From Cocos nucifera (Eukaryota > Streptophyta > Magnoliopsida > Arecales > Arecaceae): a stretch of 64,000 nt of DNA. This document shows, one piece after another, positions 42,406 to 55,424 of this stretch. The stretch spans positions 1 to 64,000 of the forward strand of contig QRFJ01002471.1 of NCBI GenBank assembly GCA_006176705.1. Reading direction: 5' to 3'. A model generated the notes under the pieces. That model saw only the letters and a list, made by a program, of their open reading frames with translations. It made no database searches and was not told the origin of the DNA. The number at the start of each line of letters is the position of its first letter. The first letter of the stretch is position 1. The position numbers were made by a program, and so were the translations under genes.

Positions 42406-44095
42406 TTGGAACCAAATCAAGTTGAGCCAATAAGAACACTACCTCCACCTCATAGATCGGAAAAGATTTTTCGTCCCCCTGAAAGATACTTAGGTATTAT
42501 TTCAGAGGAAGTAAGGAAAATATTCCTCATAGGTAATGGTGCTCATGGTGATGATCCCAAAACCTACAACGAGGCGATATCAGACATCGACTCTGAGAAA
42601 TGGCTAGAGGCAATGCGGTCAGAAATTGACTCGATGCACTCAAACCAAGTTTGGATCTTGGTAGATCCACTAGAAGGTATAGTACCTATTGGGTGTAAAT
42701 GGATCTTTAAAAGAAAGATTGATGTAGATAAGAATGTGGAGACATTCAAGGCTAGACTAGTGGCAAAAGGTTATAGTCAATGCGAACAGGATATCTTTTC
42801 CTCAGTGGCTATGCTAAAATCCATCCATACATTTTTTGCCATTGCAGTCTATTTTGATTATGAAATATGGCAAATAGACGTAAAAATGACATTCTTAAAT
42901 GGATATCTTGAGGGAAATATCTATATGGAACAGCCCCTAGGTTTCACATCCAGTGATACTGATCACAAGATTTGCAAGCTGCAAAGTCCATATATGGACT
43001 TAAGCAAGCATCTCGGAGCTAGAACAGTCATTTCAATGATGTGATCAAAAAGTTTGGTTTCATCAAAAATGAAGAGGAACTGTGTGTCTTCAAAAAGGTC
43101 AGTAGGAGCGTTGTTGTCTTCCTCGTATTGTACATGGATGACATCCTCCTTATTGGGAATGATATTCCCATGTTGACGATAGTCAAAATATGGTTGTCCA
43201 AGGAATTCTCCATGAAAGACCTAGGTGAAGCATCCTTTATTCTAAGAATTAAGGTCTATAGGGATAGACCGAATAGGATGCTAGGACTTTCACAGAAGAT
43301 GTACATAGAGAAGTACTAAAGAGGTTTAGTATGGAAAACTCTAAGAGGGGATTAATACCCTTCAGACATGGTATTCATCTTTCCAAGAAGATGTGCCCTA
43401 GCACACCTGAGGAAATAGAACATGAGCAAGATCCCTTATGCTTCTGCAATAGGGAGCCTCATGTATGCCATGCTATGTACACGACCTGATATAGCCCATG
43501 CTGTGAGTGTCACAAGCAGATATCAGTCAAATCCAGGTGAAGAACACTGGACTTCTGTGAAATGTATCCTTAAGTACTTAAGAAGAACTAAGGATATGAT
43601 GTTGGTCTTTGGTAACGGAGAACTCCAAGTCCAGGGATACACAGACTCGGATTTTATGTCCGATGTAGATGATCGAAAGTCGACATCTGGGAGTCTGTTT
43701 GTGTGCAATGGTGGTGCTATCAGTTGGAAGAGTTCCAAGCAAACTGTGATAGCAGATTCCACCATGGAAGCAGAATATATCGCTGCATCAGAGGCTGCGA
43801 AGGAAGCATTCTGGTACAAGAAGTTTGCTGCAGAAATTAGAGTAATGCCATCAGATGCCATTCCTCTATACTGCGATAATAATGGCACCATAGCCCTTGC
43901 TAAGGAGTCGAGGTCTCATCAGAAATCCAAGCACATTGAGCGGTGATACCACCTCATCCGTGATTCCCTCGAGAAGGGTTACATCGAGGTCAAGAGAGTT
44001 GACTCCATAGACAATATGGTAGACCCGCTTACAAAGCCATTTGGCCAGTAGAAGATCAATGCCCACCTTGAGAAGATAAAACTTAGATTTGTAGC
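42406..44095 (+). pseudogene. Element B reverse transcriptase and RNase H
   Basis: RT reads EKWLEAMRSEIDSMHSNQVW-like, GCKWIFKRKIDVDKNVETFKARLVAKGYSQ, then a small deletion near 42780 removes the residues before FSSVAMLKSI, followed by WQIDVKMTFLNGYLEGNIYMEQ. A frameshift near 43020 precedes VVFLVLYMDDILLIGND (YMDD variant). Small indels near 43314 and 43420 break the next block. RNase H (43422-43946) is open: YTDSDFMSDVDDRKSTSG, STMEAEYIAASEA and YCDNNGTIALAKES keep all three acidic residues. TGA at 43944 replaces a sense codon in KHIER.YHLI. The frame then runs to LRFVANW before the PPT. Confidence 0.87.
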
Positions 44096-44107
44096 CAATT
44101 GGCTTTA

Positions 44108-44122
44108 CGACAAGTGGAAGAT
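44108..44122 (+). other. Polypurine tract of element B
   Basis: CGACAAGTGGAAGAT directly precedes the LTR start TGTTAGATATATG. BARE-type elements have a similar CAAGTGGGAGA-like tract. Confidence 0.75.
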
Positions 44123-46394
44123 TGTTAGATATATGTGCCCTAGAAGTCAGAATTGACTGACACTTGAATACACTTCTAGGGGCAAAATTATAATTTTGAC
44201 TATTATCAATAAAATGGATTATTTTCTATCACATATGTGTATTTAGTGTCTGTGATACATCCTTTGAGTTAATGGTAATGATAATTCATATTTTCAAGAG
44301 TTGAAAATTTAAGACATGAATAATCATTATTAACTCATAAAATGCTTTCGACCATAGGATCATCATGAGGATGGTGATTGATCCGAAAGGTTGGTGTACA
44401 ATCGCTTCTCTTTAGTAGATGAGTCTTGAGTCTACGGTGTGGAGACACCGAAGCAAAAGTACAGGTACTCGTTAGAGAATGAGGGCACTGAGCGTGACCA
44501 CCTCGAGTAGTCATTAGGAAGTCTACCTTCTCGTCAATGACTGACTCGATGCTGCAGTGGTGTGTCTGGTTCTTTGACCTGAGGTGCATCGACAGTTCAC
44601 CTTGAGGGTGTTATAGTTTGACTACACCATTACTCGATCTCCTAGCCATATGGAATCCCTGAGGTGTATGTTGGCTATAGCATGTTCATTGTAGGAACTG
44701 GATTGCATCAAGATGGAATCTATCTACCTCGGTGGTAGAGGAGCAGCCCTATGATGATCATGAGAATCAAGTCCAGAAGCCCATGGCCATGGCAGAGTGA
44801 AATAATAGAAAGAGTTTCTATTTAGGTTTTTACATCGGACTTGAATCGAATGATTACATCATATGACAGAAACTAGGGTTTGACGAGTTCACCTTAACCC
44901 TAATCTGATCGGAGCTTAAGATAGAAGAATTTAATCACATAGGTAGCTGCACCAAGAGGTTCACATTCAGCTCTGATGGGTTGCCACCATATACTGCTAG
45001 GTGTCACTGGTGGATTTTGGGAGCAATTAGAATGATTTAGATGATCGATCATTCTAGCTGTTCGAATCAGAAGAGTTTTGATCCATCAAAAGGAGTTTCA
45101 ATGATGTCGATGATAGAGATCATGACATATCCCATTACCATACAGAACTGAACCTAACTGGATCACACAAATAAGGGTTTGAATTTGGTGATCATCAATT
45201 GAACTGATCCAGTTCAATTGATCTGAATGAGATTCAATTAGGTTCAAGGAAATCGTGCTAGAACTCGATTGAACCTAACGTTCTTCTTTTACTATCATAA
45301 ATAGTTATCTTGACTGAGCCAAAGGAGTTTATGCTCGATCAGAGGCCTTCACTTGGTCTGACTGAAGCTTGTCCAGGTCAAAAAAGGGTTGTCTTATTTT
45401 GTAAGATAATACCTACCATTTTTGGTCACCTGCCATTTCTTGTCCTTTGACTTCGGTCAAAAGTTGACCTTTGACTGGTCAAATGTTGACCATCGATACT
45501 TTAACTTCTGTCCACGTGTCACACACCTATTGGAGGGATGGTGGGGGCTTATCATCCTGCAAGAACCTGGCAAGGAGGTGGGCGCACGCCACCCTTGGCG
45601 TGTGCCCAAGCTTGAGGCGCCTAGGAGTCTCTGTTGGATAGGAACTCCATCTCCTTTTTGGATTCCCATTAGACTTCTCCTAAGAACCAAGTTTGACTGG
45701 TCTTAGGCACCATCTAAGGAGGAATCCAAGGGACTCTATTCCCACTAATCAGATTTAGATCTGATTTTACAAAGGGTTGTGATTGGTTGGGAAGAAGAGG
45801 AGTTGGATCACGCATAGTCTATAAATAAGACCCTACGCCCAACCCAAAGAGCATCTGAAAATTTCCATGCCCCTAGGCAGGTTCTCTCCTCCTCCTCCAT
45901 GCCAAGCCCATCTTCTCCCTCTCCTCTCCATGCCCAAAGTGGTTTGGGATCTTGGTTGGTGCAATCCAGATGAGAGAAAGGCGAAAGAAAGCTAGAAGGC
46001 TGCGCTGCTGCAAAGGACAACTGCTGATCTTCGAAAGGTGTTTTGAAGATTTTCCAAATCAGATTCAGATCTAATTTTTTGAGATATGATAGAGATGAAG
46101 AGGATCTTCAGATCCAGCTTGAGTGGATACCGGTATAGGCCAGGCACTTGCGTGGCTAGATCCAGAACGTTCCGTTGCTTACAGGATCATCAACAGATAA
46201 TAGGATTACCCTATGTCAAGGTAAATTAAATTTAATTTAATTTATCTAAATTTATTTTAATTATTAAAATAATAAAAATCAAATCTAAAACATCTCTGAT
46301 CTGATCTAGCTTAAAGAAAAATTTTTTGAAATATATCTCTTGATCCGATCAGATCTGAACGAACCTGGTCCGAAAAATTAGGATTTTTTCTTCA
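44123..46394 (+). mobile_element. 3' LTR of element B
   Basis: A 2,272-bp LTR starting TGTTAGATATATGTGCCC and ending GGATTTTTTCTTCA. TATA box TATAAATA at 45820-45827. It matches the J LTR (50763-53047) and the minus-strand LTR 29878-32168 along its length. Open frames inside (such as 45422-45706) are not genes. Confidence 0.9.
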
Positions 46395-49001
46395 CATGTG
46401 TGACTAGATCTAGAATTTCTACATGCAGTCAGATCATCAGCAAGATAAAGATTTATGCAAATTAGATAACAATTATTATTACAATTTTAATTTAATTTTA
46501 GTCTTTGATATCAGATCATACCATTTAGATCTAAGAACTCTCAAATTTAATTGGATCTAGGTAGAAAAATTTTAAAATTTTTCTATAAATTAGATTAGAT
46601 CAAATCAATCCTATGGTAAGAAAACTAAATTTTTCTTCACTTATAACATGAATTATGCATGCATCAAATCTAAAAATTAAATAATTAGAAAAAGAAAAGA
46701 TGTTGATCATATCAACATCAATCAGATTTAGATTTAATCTAGAGAGCTATCAAGATTGTATCTCAATACCTTTTCATGGATCGAGAACTTTGCTTCCTGA
46801 TATGAGGTTGAGATTGTCACTTTAAGCTGCACAAGTGTTTGGCCTCGGGTAGTCCACATGAAGCCTCGAACTGATCAGAAGTTTAGTAGATGAAAATTAG
46901 CATAGTGTGCCCGCACTTTACTGATCCTTCTTCAATGATTGATCACGAATCACCTTCTTTGAATTGCTTGGACCTTCCAAATATCAAAGGAGGTTGGGAG
47001 GATTAGGGAGAGAGAACCCTCTTCTCAAAATTCTCAAAGAAAGGTGGAAGAAGAAGAATAGAATTCCTAGAGAAGAATCCTCTCTTCTTTTTTCTTTTTC
47101 TCTCTCAACAGGACACTCAAACTTTTGTCCCAAAGAAACCCCATGCCCAAGATTCTCTAGCACTCAGGAATCCCATGCCCAAGCCCTCTCTCTCTAGTGA
47201 ATTTGTTGTAGAAATCCCATGACAAAACTCCCTATAAATAGGGAGATATAGTATAGTCCTTCTTTAGGTCAAATACCTAGAAAAGGATGTTCAAATTAGG
47301 ACAACTTGGGGTGCCAACTTTTGTGCACCTCAAGTCTTTCCTTAGGTGTAGACTTCTTGGTTTTGGCACACATCTCTTTCCTATTATTCCACTAAAAAAT
47401 TAGAATAAAATCTGATTAAATGGCTCCATCATATAGATTGGGAAGGTGATGTGTCAAACTCTATCTAATAGAGTCCTAGGTCAAAACAATTTGTTTGTTT
47501 TGATCTGGTCCACAACCAATTTCCAAATAAGAAGAGAGGGGTTGTAAGGAGTGGTGTTGGCATCTCTGGGCATGAGGGAACTCATGCCAATTCCATGGGA
47601 CGGGGGCATGGGAGGGTGAGGTGGCATAAGGGAGAGAGTTTTGTCAAATTAGGACTCTCATGTTTTGACTAGTCAAAGCAAATTTTTAGTCCAATCATAT
47701 TAGAGCTAGTGCAACCTAATTAATGGTATTCCTAGTCTAACTAGGTGCCCATTTAAATTATATTAAATTAAATTTAATTTAAATTTAAATTCTAATTAAA
47801 TTAAAAATTAGTTGCACACAAGCCTTAATTCAATAGGGAATTGATCATCCTTGCAATTGGCTTATCCCATAAACTAATTGAACTTGATCTAATCAAGTCC
47901 AAACCAAATTTAATTGAGTCTTATTCAATTAGACTTGATCTCAACCCTCATGCTCAATCAGATTGAGTTAATTAGCAATCTGATTGCTAATTAATCCTCC
48001 TACAATACTTGTACTAGGTCAAACATCAAACATATTGATTGTTTAATTCTAAAATGATTCTCAATCATTGATCAACCATCTAGTAAGATCAAAATATCTA
48101 ATGTGTGTGATCCTATAGATTTGAACCTAAGCTGATAGCATAAAAATAGATTTTTATATCAATTGAAGTGACTATCTAGTAATGGTACTCGACAGTCGAA
48201 TAGGTCGAATATATAAAGCAACATTCTAGAATCCTTGCGGATATGGTTGCCATATAATTCATCCCCTTGACCATGAATACTCAGAGAATGAACCAGGATT
48301 TAACTATCAATCCTAAATAAGTTATCTATATTGTATTTTAAAATATCAAATCCATCATATGGATTATCTTGGCCAAGATTTTGCTAAATTGAAATATAGC
48401 AATGCATCTTTTCCAAATTCTTGGAGTGGTCAATCCCATCTTGATCATGCACCCATTTTACAAATACTTAACTATGACAAGAAATCTTCCATCATTGAAT
48501 TAAAAAGTTAGATAGTCTAGCACCTAAGCATAGTGAGTTGCTTGCAAGTCATCGTAGGGATCTCAGGTCGAAGGGACACTTATACCTATATCCCATCGGA
48601 GCAATTCATGATAGCAGAATACTTCAGAGTTGATCATATTTAGTGATGATGTACTCCTATATCTTACTTGCATGCCATACCAGTATCTTCATACTCCTCG
48701 ACTAAGCGAACAATCAACCTATATAGCATATAACAATCTATACTTGATAAATGTTGTCATCCTAAGTAACAACGTATCATTTGGTCATGAACTATTTTGA
48801 GAACTAAATGATAAATCTTTTATTTATCGAATCTAAATAGTCTAAGAACTTTATCACAACACAAGAGTTTATTAGTAGATATACATTTATGATAAAAAAT
48901 GCTAGAATAAATATTTTATTTATTATAAATTATTTATATTTATAAGATGAGCTCAACCATCAATAGACTGATGATTAGCTTTGGGATACATTTTCCAACA
49001 C
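46395..49001 (-). mobile_element. LTR related to solo LTR K, minus strand
   Basis: On the minus strand it starts TGTTGGAAAATGTATCCC (49001 downward) and parallels LTR K: ATTTATCATTTAGTTCTC, GGTATGGCATGCAAGTAAG, and GACTTGCAAGCAACTCAC. A TATA-like CCTATAAATAGG palindrome is at about 47231-47242. The left limit is unclear; 46395-46647 looks instead like the plus-strand U5 of an Angela-type LTR. No internal domain is visible. Confidence 0.65.
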
Positions 49002-50762
49002 AATCCACTAGTTGATCTGCCCCATCCACTTGACCTATATATCTCACTTGAAGATCTCATCTTTCTCTATGTACCCACCTGGTGGACTCTGATAAAGAGT
49101 CCAAGGCCAATGTTATGGTAACCACTTGGACCAGCCTTTCCTATCTCTTTCTCTGATTTAGATTTGAAGCCTAATCAAGTCCATTTTTGTCCTCTAAAAC
49201 TTCTTATTTCATAATTAAATTTTTGAATAATGTATACAAATTAATGTTCTTTTTAAAATGATTTTGGATAGGTGTTGCCAATTTGCTTATTTGACCTAGT
49301 GATATTTGGGCAAACCAAGATAAGTGATCTTGATACAGATCTTATTGATTTGAATTGTTTGTCAATTTCAATAAAGAATGAAAATATAAATTTAAATTAT
49401 ATTGACATTATTGGCTCTATATTTTATTAGAAAATTATGATCAAGCATATGATTGTCAATTGATTCATGCTGTTATAATATTGTCCTATGGATACTCATG
49501 TATGAATAATTTCTAAATCATGAAAAAGTGTATTTTTCTATGAAAATGATATATATAGGATTGAATTATAAATTATGAATTTTATGAAAATAGTTGAGTT
49601 GTTTTAAATAAATTTATGTTAGTCCTATTTATAAAGATTATTTATGAATTTTGAATTGTATAAATTCATTTGATATTTTATTCATATATGATTTAAGAAA
49701 TTATATTTTAAGAAAATATGATTCAAAAAAATATGATTTAAATAAGATCATAAACTCGCAGATAGCTATGACTACCCCTATTGGATTCAATCGACACCTT
49801 GGAGCAGGTGTCCAATTTTAATGACTCTATGCCAGTGGTTTAAAATTAGTAATAAAAATGAATCATGAAATCTTGTCAATTATAAAAATAACTCTGTCAT
49901 GGGTTATGGTGACCATGGTATGAGAAATCAATGAGCATCATTTAAAAAGATGTTATGGCTAAATGACAAGTATTTGATGACTATAATTATTTTTATATAG
50001 AACTTGAATTCATTTTTACAGACCTGCATGATATATATATATATATATATAGATTGGATTGTTACAATGTAGTTTATTATATTATTATGGTTGTGAAATA
50101 TTTTATTTCATAATAAAAGTTATCTTCTAAATGATGTATCAAATCATCTAAAACTTATGCTTGATCCAAAAGCTAGTGCATGGTTAGTTACTGAGCTTTG
50201 TAGCTCATCCTCTTCTTTATTCTCTTTTAGATGCATAAGGCTACTAGGAGCTGGAAGGGATATGCAAAGCATGTTCGAGATAATAAGCTAGAAAACTAAT
50301 AGCAGGCTCATAATGAATAGTTTATGACTATGAAATAATGAGCTAGTAGCTTTGAAAATCTATTTTAGATGCTCTGTACTCGTTTTAGTTTGCTTAATAA
50401 ATAGAAAATTTTTTTTGCATCATATTTGTTATTGTATAATCTTTCATACAGCTTACCATTTGGGCTTCATGTTATTGTAGGCAATATCCCATGGTACCAC
50501 GGTCATGTCACATTCTAGATTTAGGACTTGACACTCAGTATTATCAGAGAATAGATTTAATCATGGGTAGAAGATAAAGCTTAGTAATAGGTAGATAGAT
50601 CTCATCTAGTTAGGTCTCATTCAGTTAAATAAGAACAGATGAATTTTCTTAAGTCTATTATTGTCCTTGATTATTATTGGTACTTATGATAGGCAAAAGA
50701 AAATGAGCTTCATAAAGTAGGAAGTCTTAGCAAACATTACTACTAAGAAAAGAGGAGGAAGA
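49002..50762 (+). mobile_element. AT-rich LTR-like sequence, possibly chromovirus (Tekay/Del)
   Basis: No coding sequence. The segment GAGCTTTGTAGCTCATCC (about 50197) and the end CACATTCTAGATTTAGGACTTGACA, followed by a degraded PBS-like AGTATTATCAGAGA (about 50537), resemble the U5/PBS region of a Ty3-gypsy chromovirus LTR. An (AT)n run lies at about 50030-50051. The assignment rests on recollection of that layout, so it is weak. Confidence 0.35.
50030..50051 (+). repeat. (AT)n microsatellite
   Basis: About eleven AT units in an otherwise AT-rich LTR-like stretch. Confidence 0.9.
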
Positions 50763-53047
50763 TGTTAGATATGTGTGCCCTAGAAGCCAGAATTGGCTGA
50801 CACTTGTAATACACTTCTAGGGGCAAAATTATAATTTTGATTATAAAAAATAAAATAAATTATTTTCTATCACATATGTGTATTTAGTGTCTATGATACA
50901 TCCCTTGAGTTAATGGTAATGATAATTCTTATTTTCAAGAGTTGAAAATTTAAGACATGAATTTTCATTTATTAACTCATAAAAGGCTCCTGAACATAGG
51001 ATCGTCATGAGGATAGTGATTGATCCGAAAGATTAGTGTACAATCGCTTCTTCATAGTAGATGAGTTTTGAGCCTATGGTGTAGAGACACCAGAGCGAGA
51101 GTATAGGTACTCGTTAGAGAATGATGGCCTGAGCGTGACCACCTCGAGTAGTCATAAGAAAGTCTACCTTCTCGTCGATGACTAACTCAAAGCTGCAGTG
51201 GTATGTCTGATTCTTTGACCTGAGGTGCATAGATAGTTCATCTTGAGGGTGTTATAGTTTGACTACATCATGACTTGATCTCCTAGCCATTTGGAACCCT
51301 GAGGTGTATGTTGGCCATAGCATGTTCATTGTAGGAATTGGATTGCACCAAGATGGAATCTATCTATCTCGATGGATGAGGAGCAGTCCTATGATGATCA
51401 TGTAAATCAAGTCCATAAGCCCATGGCCATGACAGAGAGTGACATAATAGAAAGAGTTTCTATTAAGGTCTTCACATCGGATTTGAATCGAATGATTAAA
51501 TCATATGATAAGAATTAGGATTTGATGAGTTCACCTTAACCCTAATCTGATCAGGGCTCAAGGTAGAAGAACTTAATCACACAAATAATTGCACCAAGAG
51601 GTTCTTTTTAAGTTCTGATGGGTTGCTACCATATACTGCTAGGTGTCATTACTGGATTTTGGGAGCAATTAGAATGATTTAGATGATTGATTATTCTAGT
51701 TGTCTGAATCAGAAGAGTTCTGATCCATCGAAAGGAGTTTCGATGATGTCAATGATGGTGATCATGACATATCCCATTACTGTACAAAATCAAACCTAAC
51801 TGGATCATACAAATAAAGGTTTGGATCTGAATATCATCAATTGGACTAACCCAGTTTAATTGATTTGAATTAGATTCAATTAGGTTCAAAAAAATCATGC
51901 TAGCACACGATTGAGCCTAACATTCTTCTTTTTCTATCATTAAAAGTTATCTCGACGGAGCCAAATATGTTTGTGCTCACTCAGGTACCTTTACATGGTT
52001 TGACTAGAGCTTGTCCAGGTTAGAAAAGGGTTGTCTTAATTAATGAGATAAATTTAAGACATCACCTACCATTTTTCATCACCTGCTAATTCTTGTCCTT
52101 TGACTTTGGTCAAACGTTGACTTTTGATCCTTGGACATCTGTCCATATGTCATACACTTATTGGAGAGCAGATAGGGGCTTGTCCCCTCACTAGAATTTG
52201 GAAAGGAGGGGGCACACACCTAGGATGGCATGCGCCCATGGATAGGGATGCCTGGAGTCCCATAGAGGTGGGACTCCAGGTTGCTTCTTGGATTCAAACT
52301 AGGTGACCCTTACCTATAGACTTTGATCAGTCTAAGGTGCCATCTAAGGTTGAATCTATGAGGCTCTCATCTGATTGGATTAGATGATATCATCTCACCA
52401 ATCAAATTTAAATCTGATTGCACGAAGCAATGTGATTGGCCAGGATGATGTAGCACTGCATGGCGCAGCAGGGTCTATAAATAAACCCTATTTGCGCCCA
52501 ACCAAAAGTGAGTTCCTCTTAGCCCATGCCCCAAGGCTGCCCCTCTCCCTCCTCCATGTCATCTTCTAACCCTCTCTCTCCTCTCCACGCCTAAGGAAGT
52601 GGGCTTCAGTTTGGTGCGATCCAGGCAAGAAAAGGCTGATGAGAAAGGAAGAAGGTAGCACTGCTGCAAAGACGACTGCTAATCTTCGAAAGGAGTTTTG
52701 AAGTTCCTCCAAATCAGATCCAAATCTAATTTTTGGAGAAAAAAAAGAGAAGGAGAAGATCTTCAGATCCAGCTCGAGTGGATACTGGTAGAGGCCAGAC
52801 GCTCGCGTGGCTAGATCTAGAACCTCAGGCAATCAGCAGGATCATTAAAGGATAATCGGATTACCGAAAACCAAGGTAACATTAATTTAGATTTAATTTA
52901 ATTTAATTTTTTTATTTATCAGGTTATAAAATTAGATCTGAGAAATATTAGATCTAATTTAGATCTAAGAGAAAATTTTTGAAATATGCCTCTTGATCCA
53001 ATCAGATTTGAACGAACCTGATCCGAGAAAATCTGATTTTCTCTTCA
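50763..53047 (+). mobile_element. 5' LTR of Angela/BARE-like element J
   Basis: A 2,285-bp LTR starting TGTTAGATATGTGTGCCC and ending TTTTCTCTTCA, followed by the PBS. TATA box TATAAATAAA at 52476-52485. J extends past the right edge, so its 3' LTR and TSD are not visible. Confidence 0.9.
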
Positions 53048-53049
53048 AC

Positions 53050-53060
53050 TGGTATCAGAG
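53050..53060 (+). other. Primer binding site of element J
   Basis: TGGTATCAGAG two bases after the LTR; the next base is T where B has C. Confidence 0.88.
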
Positions 53061-53516
53061 TCAGGTTGCATAAAATTTATTTAGATATGATTTAAGTTGA
53101 TAAATTAGTAATTTTAGATATCACATAAGATGTGATTAGATCTAAAATCAAAAAATTAAAAAAATAAAATTAATCAATCTAGATCTAAAATGTATGAGAT
53201 ACATAACTAGACTAGGAATAGAATTATTCTATGTATAGTCTAATATAATCAAAATTTTTATTTAATTAATTATAATTTTAAGATCAATTTGTTTACTAAT
53301 TTTTGATCTTATAAATATTATAATCAGATCTAAATATAAAAAATAAATTAAATTTAATATATTCATATGAGATATGATAGTTGCATGTTTAGACTAGTTG
53401 TAGAATAGTTCTATAAAAAGGTCTAGATTAATTTTATTTGATATGATCAAATTTAAATTTAATTTTTTAGATGATTATGAGATAATTTAGATCTAAAAAA
53501 TATGCATGATATGATG
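53061..53516 (+). other. Leader of element J, left segment
   Basis: Non-coding, collinear with B 38335-38800. It ends with TGATG (53512-53516), the target site duplicated by element H. Confidence 0.75.
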
Positions 53517-53743
53517 TGATAAGTGATAAAAATATACTAATAAAAGTATTAAATTATAAAATAAATTAATATATTTTATTAGAAATTGATACTTTTATTA
53601 ATTTTATGTAGGAAAGAAGGCCATCAATGTGAAGATCTCATTTTTTTGGTTCTGATGAAAAAAATTTTAGGCAAATCGGACTTCAAACGAGCCTAGAATT
53701 GAATTTTAAAAAAAAAAAAAAAAAAAAATCACCGACGCAACGC

Positions 53744-53762
53744 TGACGTCAGGATGACGTCA
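53744..53762 (+). promoter_or_regulatory. Doubled TGACGTCA element (as-1-like) in H U3
   Basis: TGACGTCAGGATGACGTCA places two TGACG cores 11 bp apart, resembling the as-1 element bound by TGA-type bZIP factors. The 3' LTR has a single TGACGTCA (59143-59150). Function is inferred from sequence only. Confidence 0.5.
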
Positions 53763-54289
53763 GCATTTTTCGCGGCTCACGGTGGACCATCTGAAGGATA
53801 ATTCGGGAATTTCACAGCAAGAGGCATGCGTTGATTGGCTGAAGAATTCGGTGGTTCATGCAACACCGGGCTCGCGCACGGTCCATGGAGGGCAATTTTG
53901 GAATTCTGGCTGATCCAACGGGCGATTTTCACTGAAGCTTGATCGGACGGACGAGAAGAAGGCACTGATGGACGGCATCCACAGCTCTCGATCGAGATCC
54001 AACGGCCGAGATTCATTCCGACATAAAACTAAAGGTCTGAAGGCTTATTTCAATGCGATCGGACGGTCCAGATTCGATGCAACGATCGATCCAACGGCTG
54101 AGATTAAATCCGACTTGATCTGGGTTATTTTAAGAGGTTTTTGAGTGGTTTTTAGACCATTTGATCAAGATCTAATGGGCAGAATTACTCAGATCTTAAT
54201 TTGAGTTGATTTAGGAGTCCTAAACCTAATTTTTGATGAATTTGGGGGGAAATAAAACTCTTTAATTATAAAAGAACCTAGTTGCCGTG

Positions 54290-54382
54290 AGAAAAAAAAA
54301 AAAGAAAAAAGAGAGAGACAAAGAGAGAGATGGGGAGAAAGAGAGAGAGAGAGAGAAAGAGAGAAGAGAGAGAGGTAAAAAA
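54290..54382 (+). repeat. GA-rich purine tract in H 5' LTR
   Basis: Repeated GAGAGA/AAGAGA units just downstream of the TATA box; the 3' LTR has a shorter counterpart at about 59690-59770. Confidence 0.8.
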
Positions 54383-55309
54383 AAGAGTGATTTGTGAGAA
54401 AATTAAAAAGGTTTTTTTTTTTATTTTTCTTCGAATGATCAAGACATCGATTAAGGAGCCTCTTCATCTTCGTCCAAGTTCTCCACATCAAGAGCAGCAG
54501 ACAATCAATTTCAGCAATCAAACAGTCTAAATTTTCTCTATGCTTTTTATTTTATTTACTATTTTTGAACTTGTTATCCATGAACTAAATTTTCTTTTAC
54601 TAAGGCTAAGGTGTAGCCACTCTTTTGATGCAATATTCAGTATGTGATTTATTTTTAAATTTTATTCATGAGGAGTATATAAATCTGATCTTAATGCTTT
54701 TAGATTACTGGCCATCTTCTAATTGATCTGATGAACATAGATGTTACGGACCAAGTACATCTATGTTAATGCTTCTTGATTATATACCTTGTATTATGAA
54801 TCAAATTAGAATTCATATGCATGCAGGGAATTTTAGTGCGCTTTGGACGCAGCGTATTTTAATTAGAGGGTTTCACAAAACCTAATGCATTAATATTTAT
54901 TTAAATTACACCTGGACCAAAGGATAATTAATAAATATTAATAGATTTTGCTATGCCTGGACCAAAGGATAGTGAATAAATTAGGAGACTCCACCATCAC
55001 ATGAAATAAAATTAATCTAAAAACCTGAATATTGTATTGACTGAGTTGGTGAACCGATTGCCTTAGTAATCCATTGCTCTTGAATTTAAAACCCTAATAA
55101 TTTACACTCTCTCTATTTAATTAAAAACTTTTAATTATTTTTTTTTTTAATTTCTTATTCTCATAAATCGATCTTCTAAATAAAGCATAGGAAAGAGCTT
55201 TTCAGTACTTATTTTTCAATCCTCTAGGAACGATACTCTACTCATTCACTTTATTACTTGATCGACTGGTGCACTTGCCATAGCTATAAATTAGCACGCA
55301 TCAAGTTTT

Positions 55310-55327
55310 TGGCGCCGTTGCCGGGGA
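55310..55327 (+). other. Primer binding site of element H (Asp tRNA type)
   Basis: TGGCGCCGTTGCCGGGGA, six bases after the LTR, is the sequence complementary to the 3' end of tRNA-Asp, the primer known for Athila elements. Confidence 0.88.
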
Positions 55328-55424
55328 TTGTGTCTAAAACAATATTGAAATTTTGATCCTAGCTTTACTTTAGAAATTTATTTTTAATTTTTATTATTAA
55401 AAAAAAAAATTTAAAAATTTATGC

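Larger units (their letters stand above)
37133..46394 (+). mobile_element. Angela/BARE-like Ty1-copia element B
   Basis: The order is truncated 5' LTR, PBS, ~1.87 kb leader, gag-pro-IN-RT-RH in essentially one frame, PPT and full 3' LTR. The integrase/RT sequence (HTDVCGPFDVPARG, LRSDRGGEYLS, LLDMVRSMMS) is of the Angela/BARE type. LTR length (~2.3 kb) is long but in keeping with that lineage. Confidence 0.85.
53517..55303 (+). mobile_element. 5' LTR of element H
   Basis: Starts TGATAAGTGATAAAA, ends TTAGCACGCATCA (1,787 bp). TATA box TATAAAA at 54267-54273, followed by a purine-rich GA tract (54290-54382). A doubled TGACGTCA lies at 53744-53762. Short open frames in it are not genes. Confidence 0.92.

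Noticed and set aside
54189..54521. Open frame with a long Ser/Leu/Phe run on the minus strand, resembling a membrane segment
   Set aside because: It is the reverse of the GA-rich tract in the H LTR; the 3' LTR gives a similar shadow at 59660-59911.
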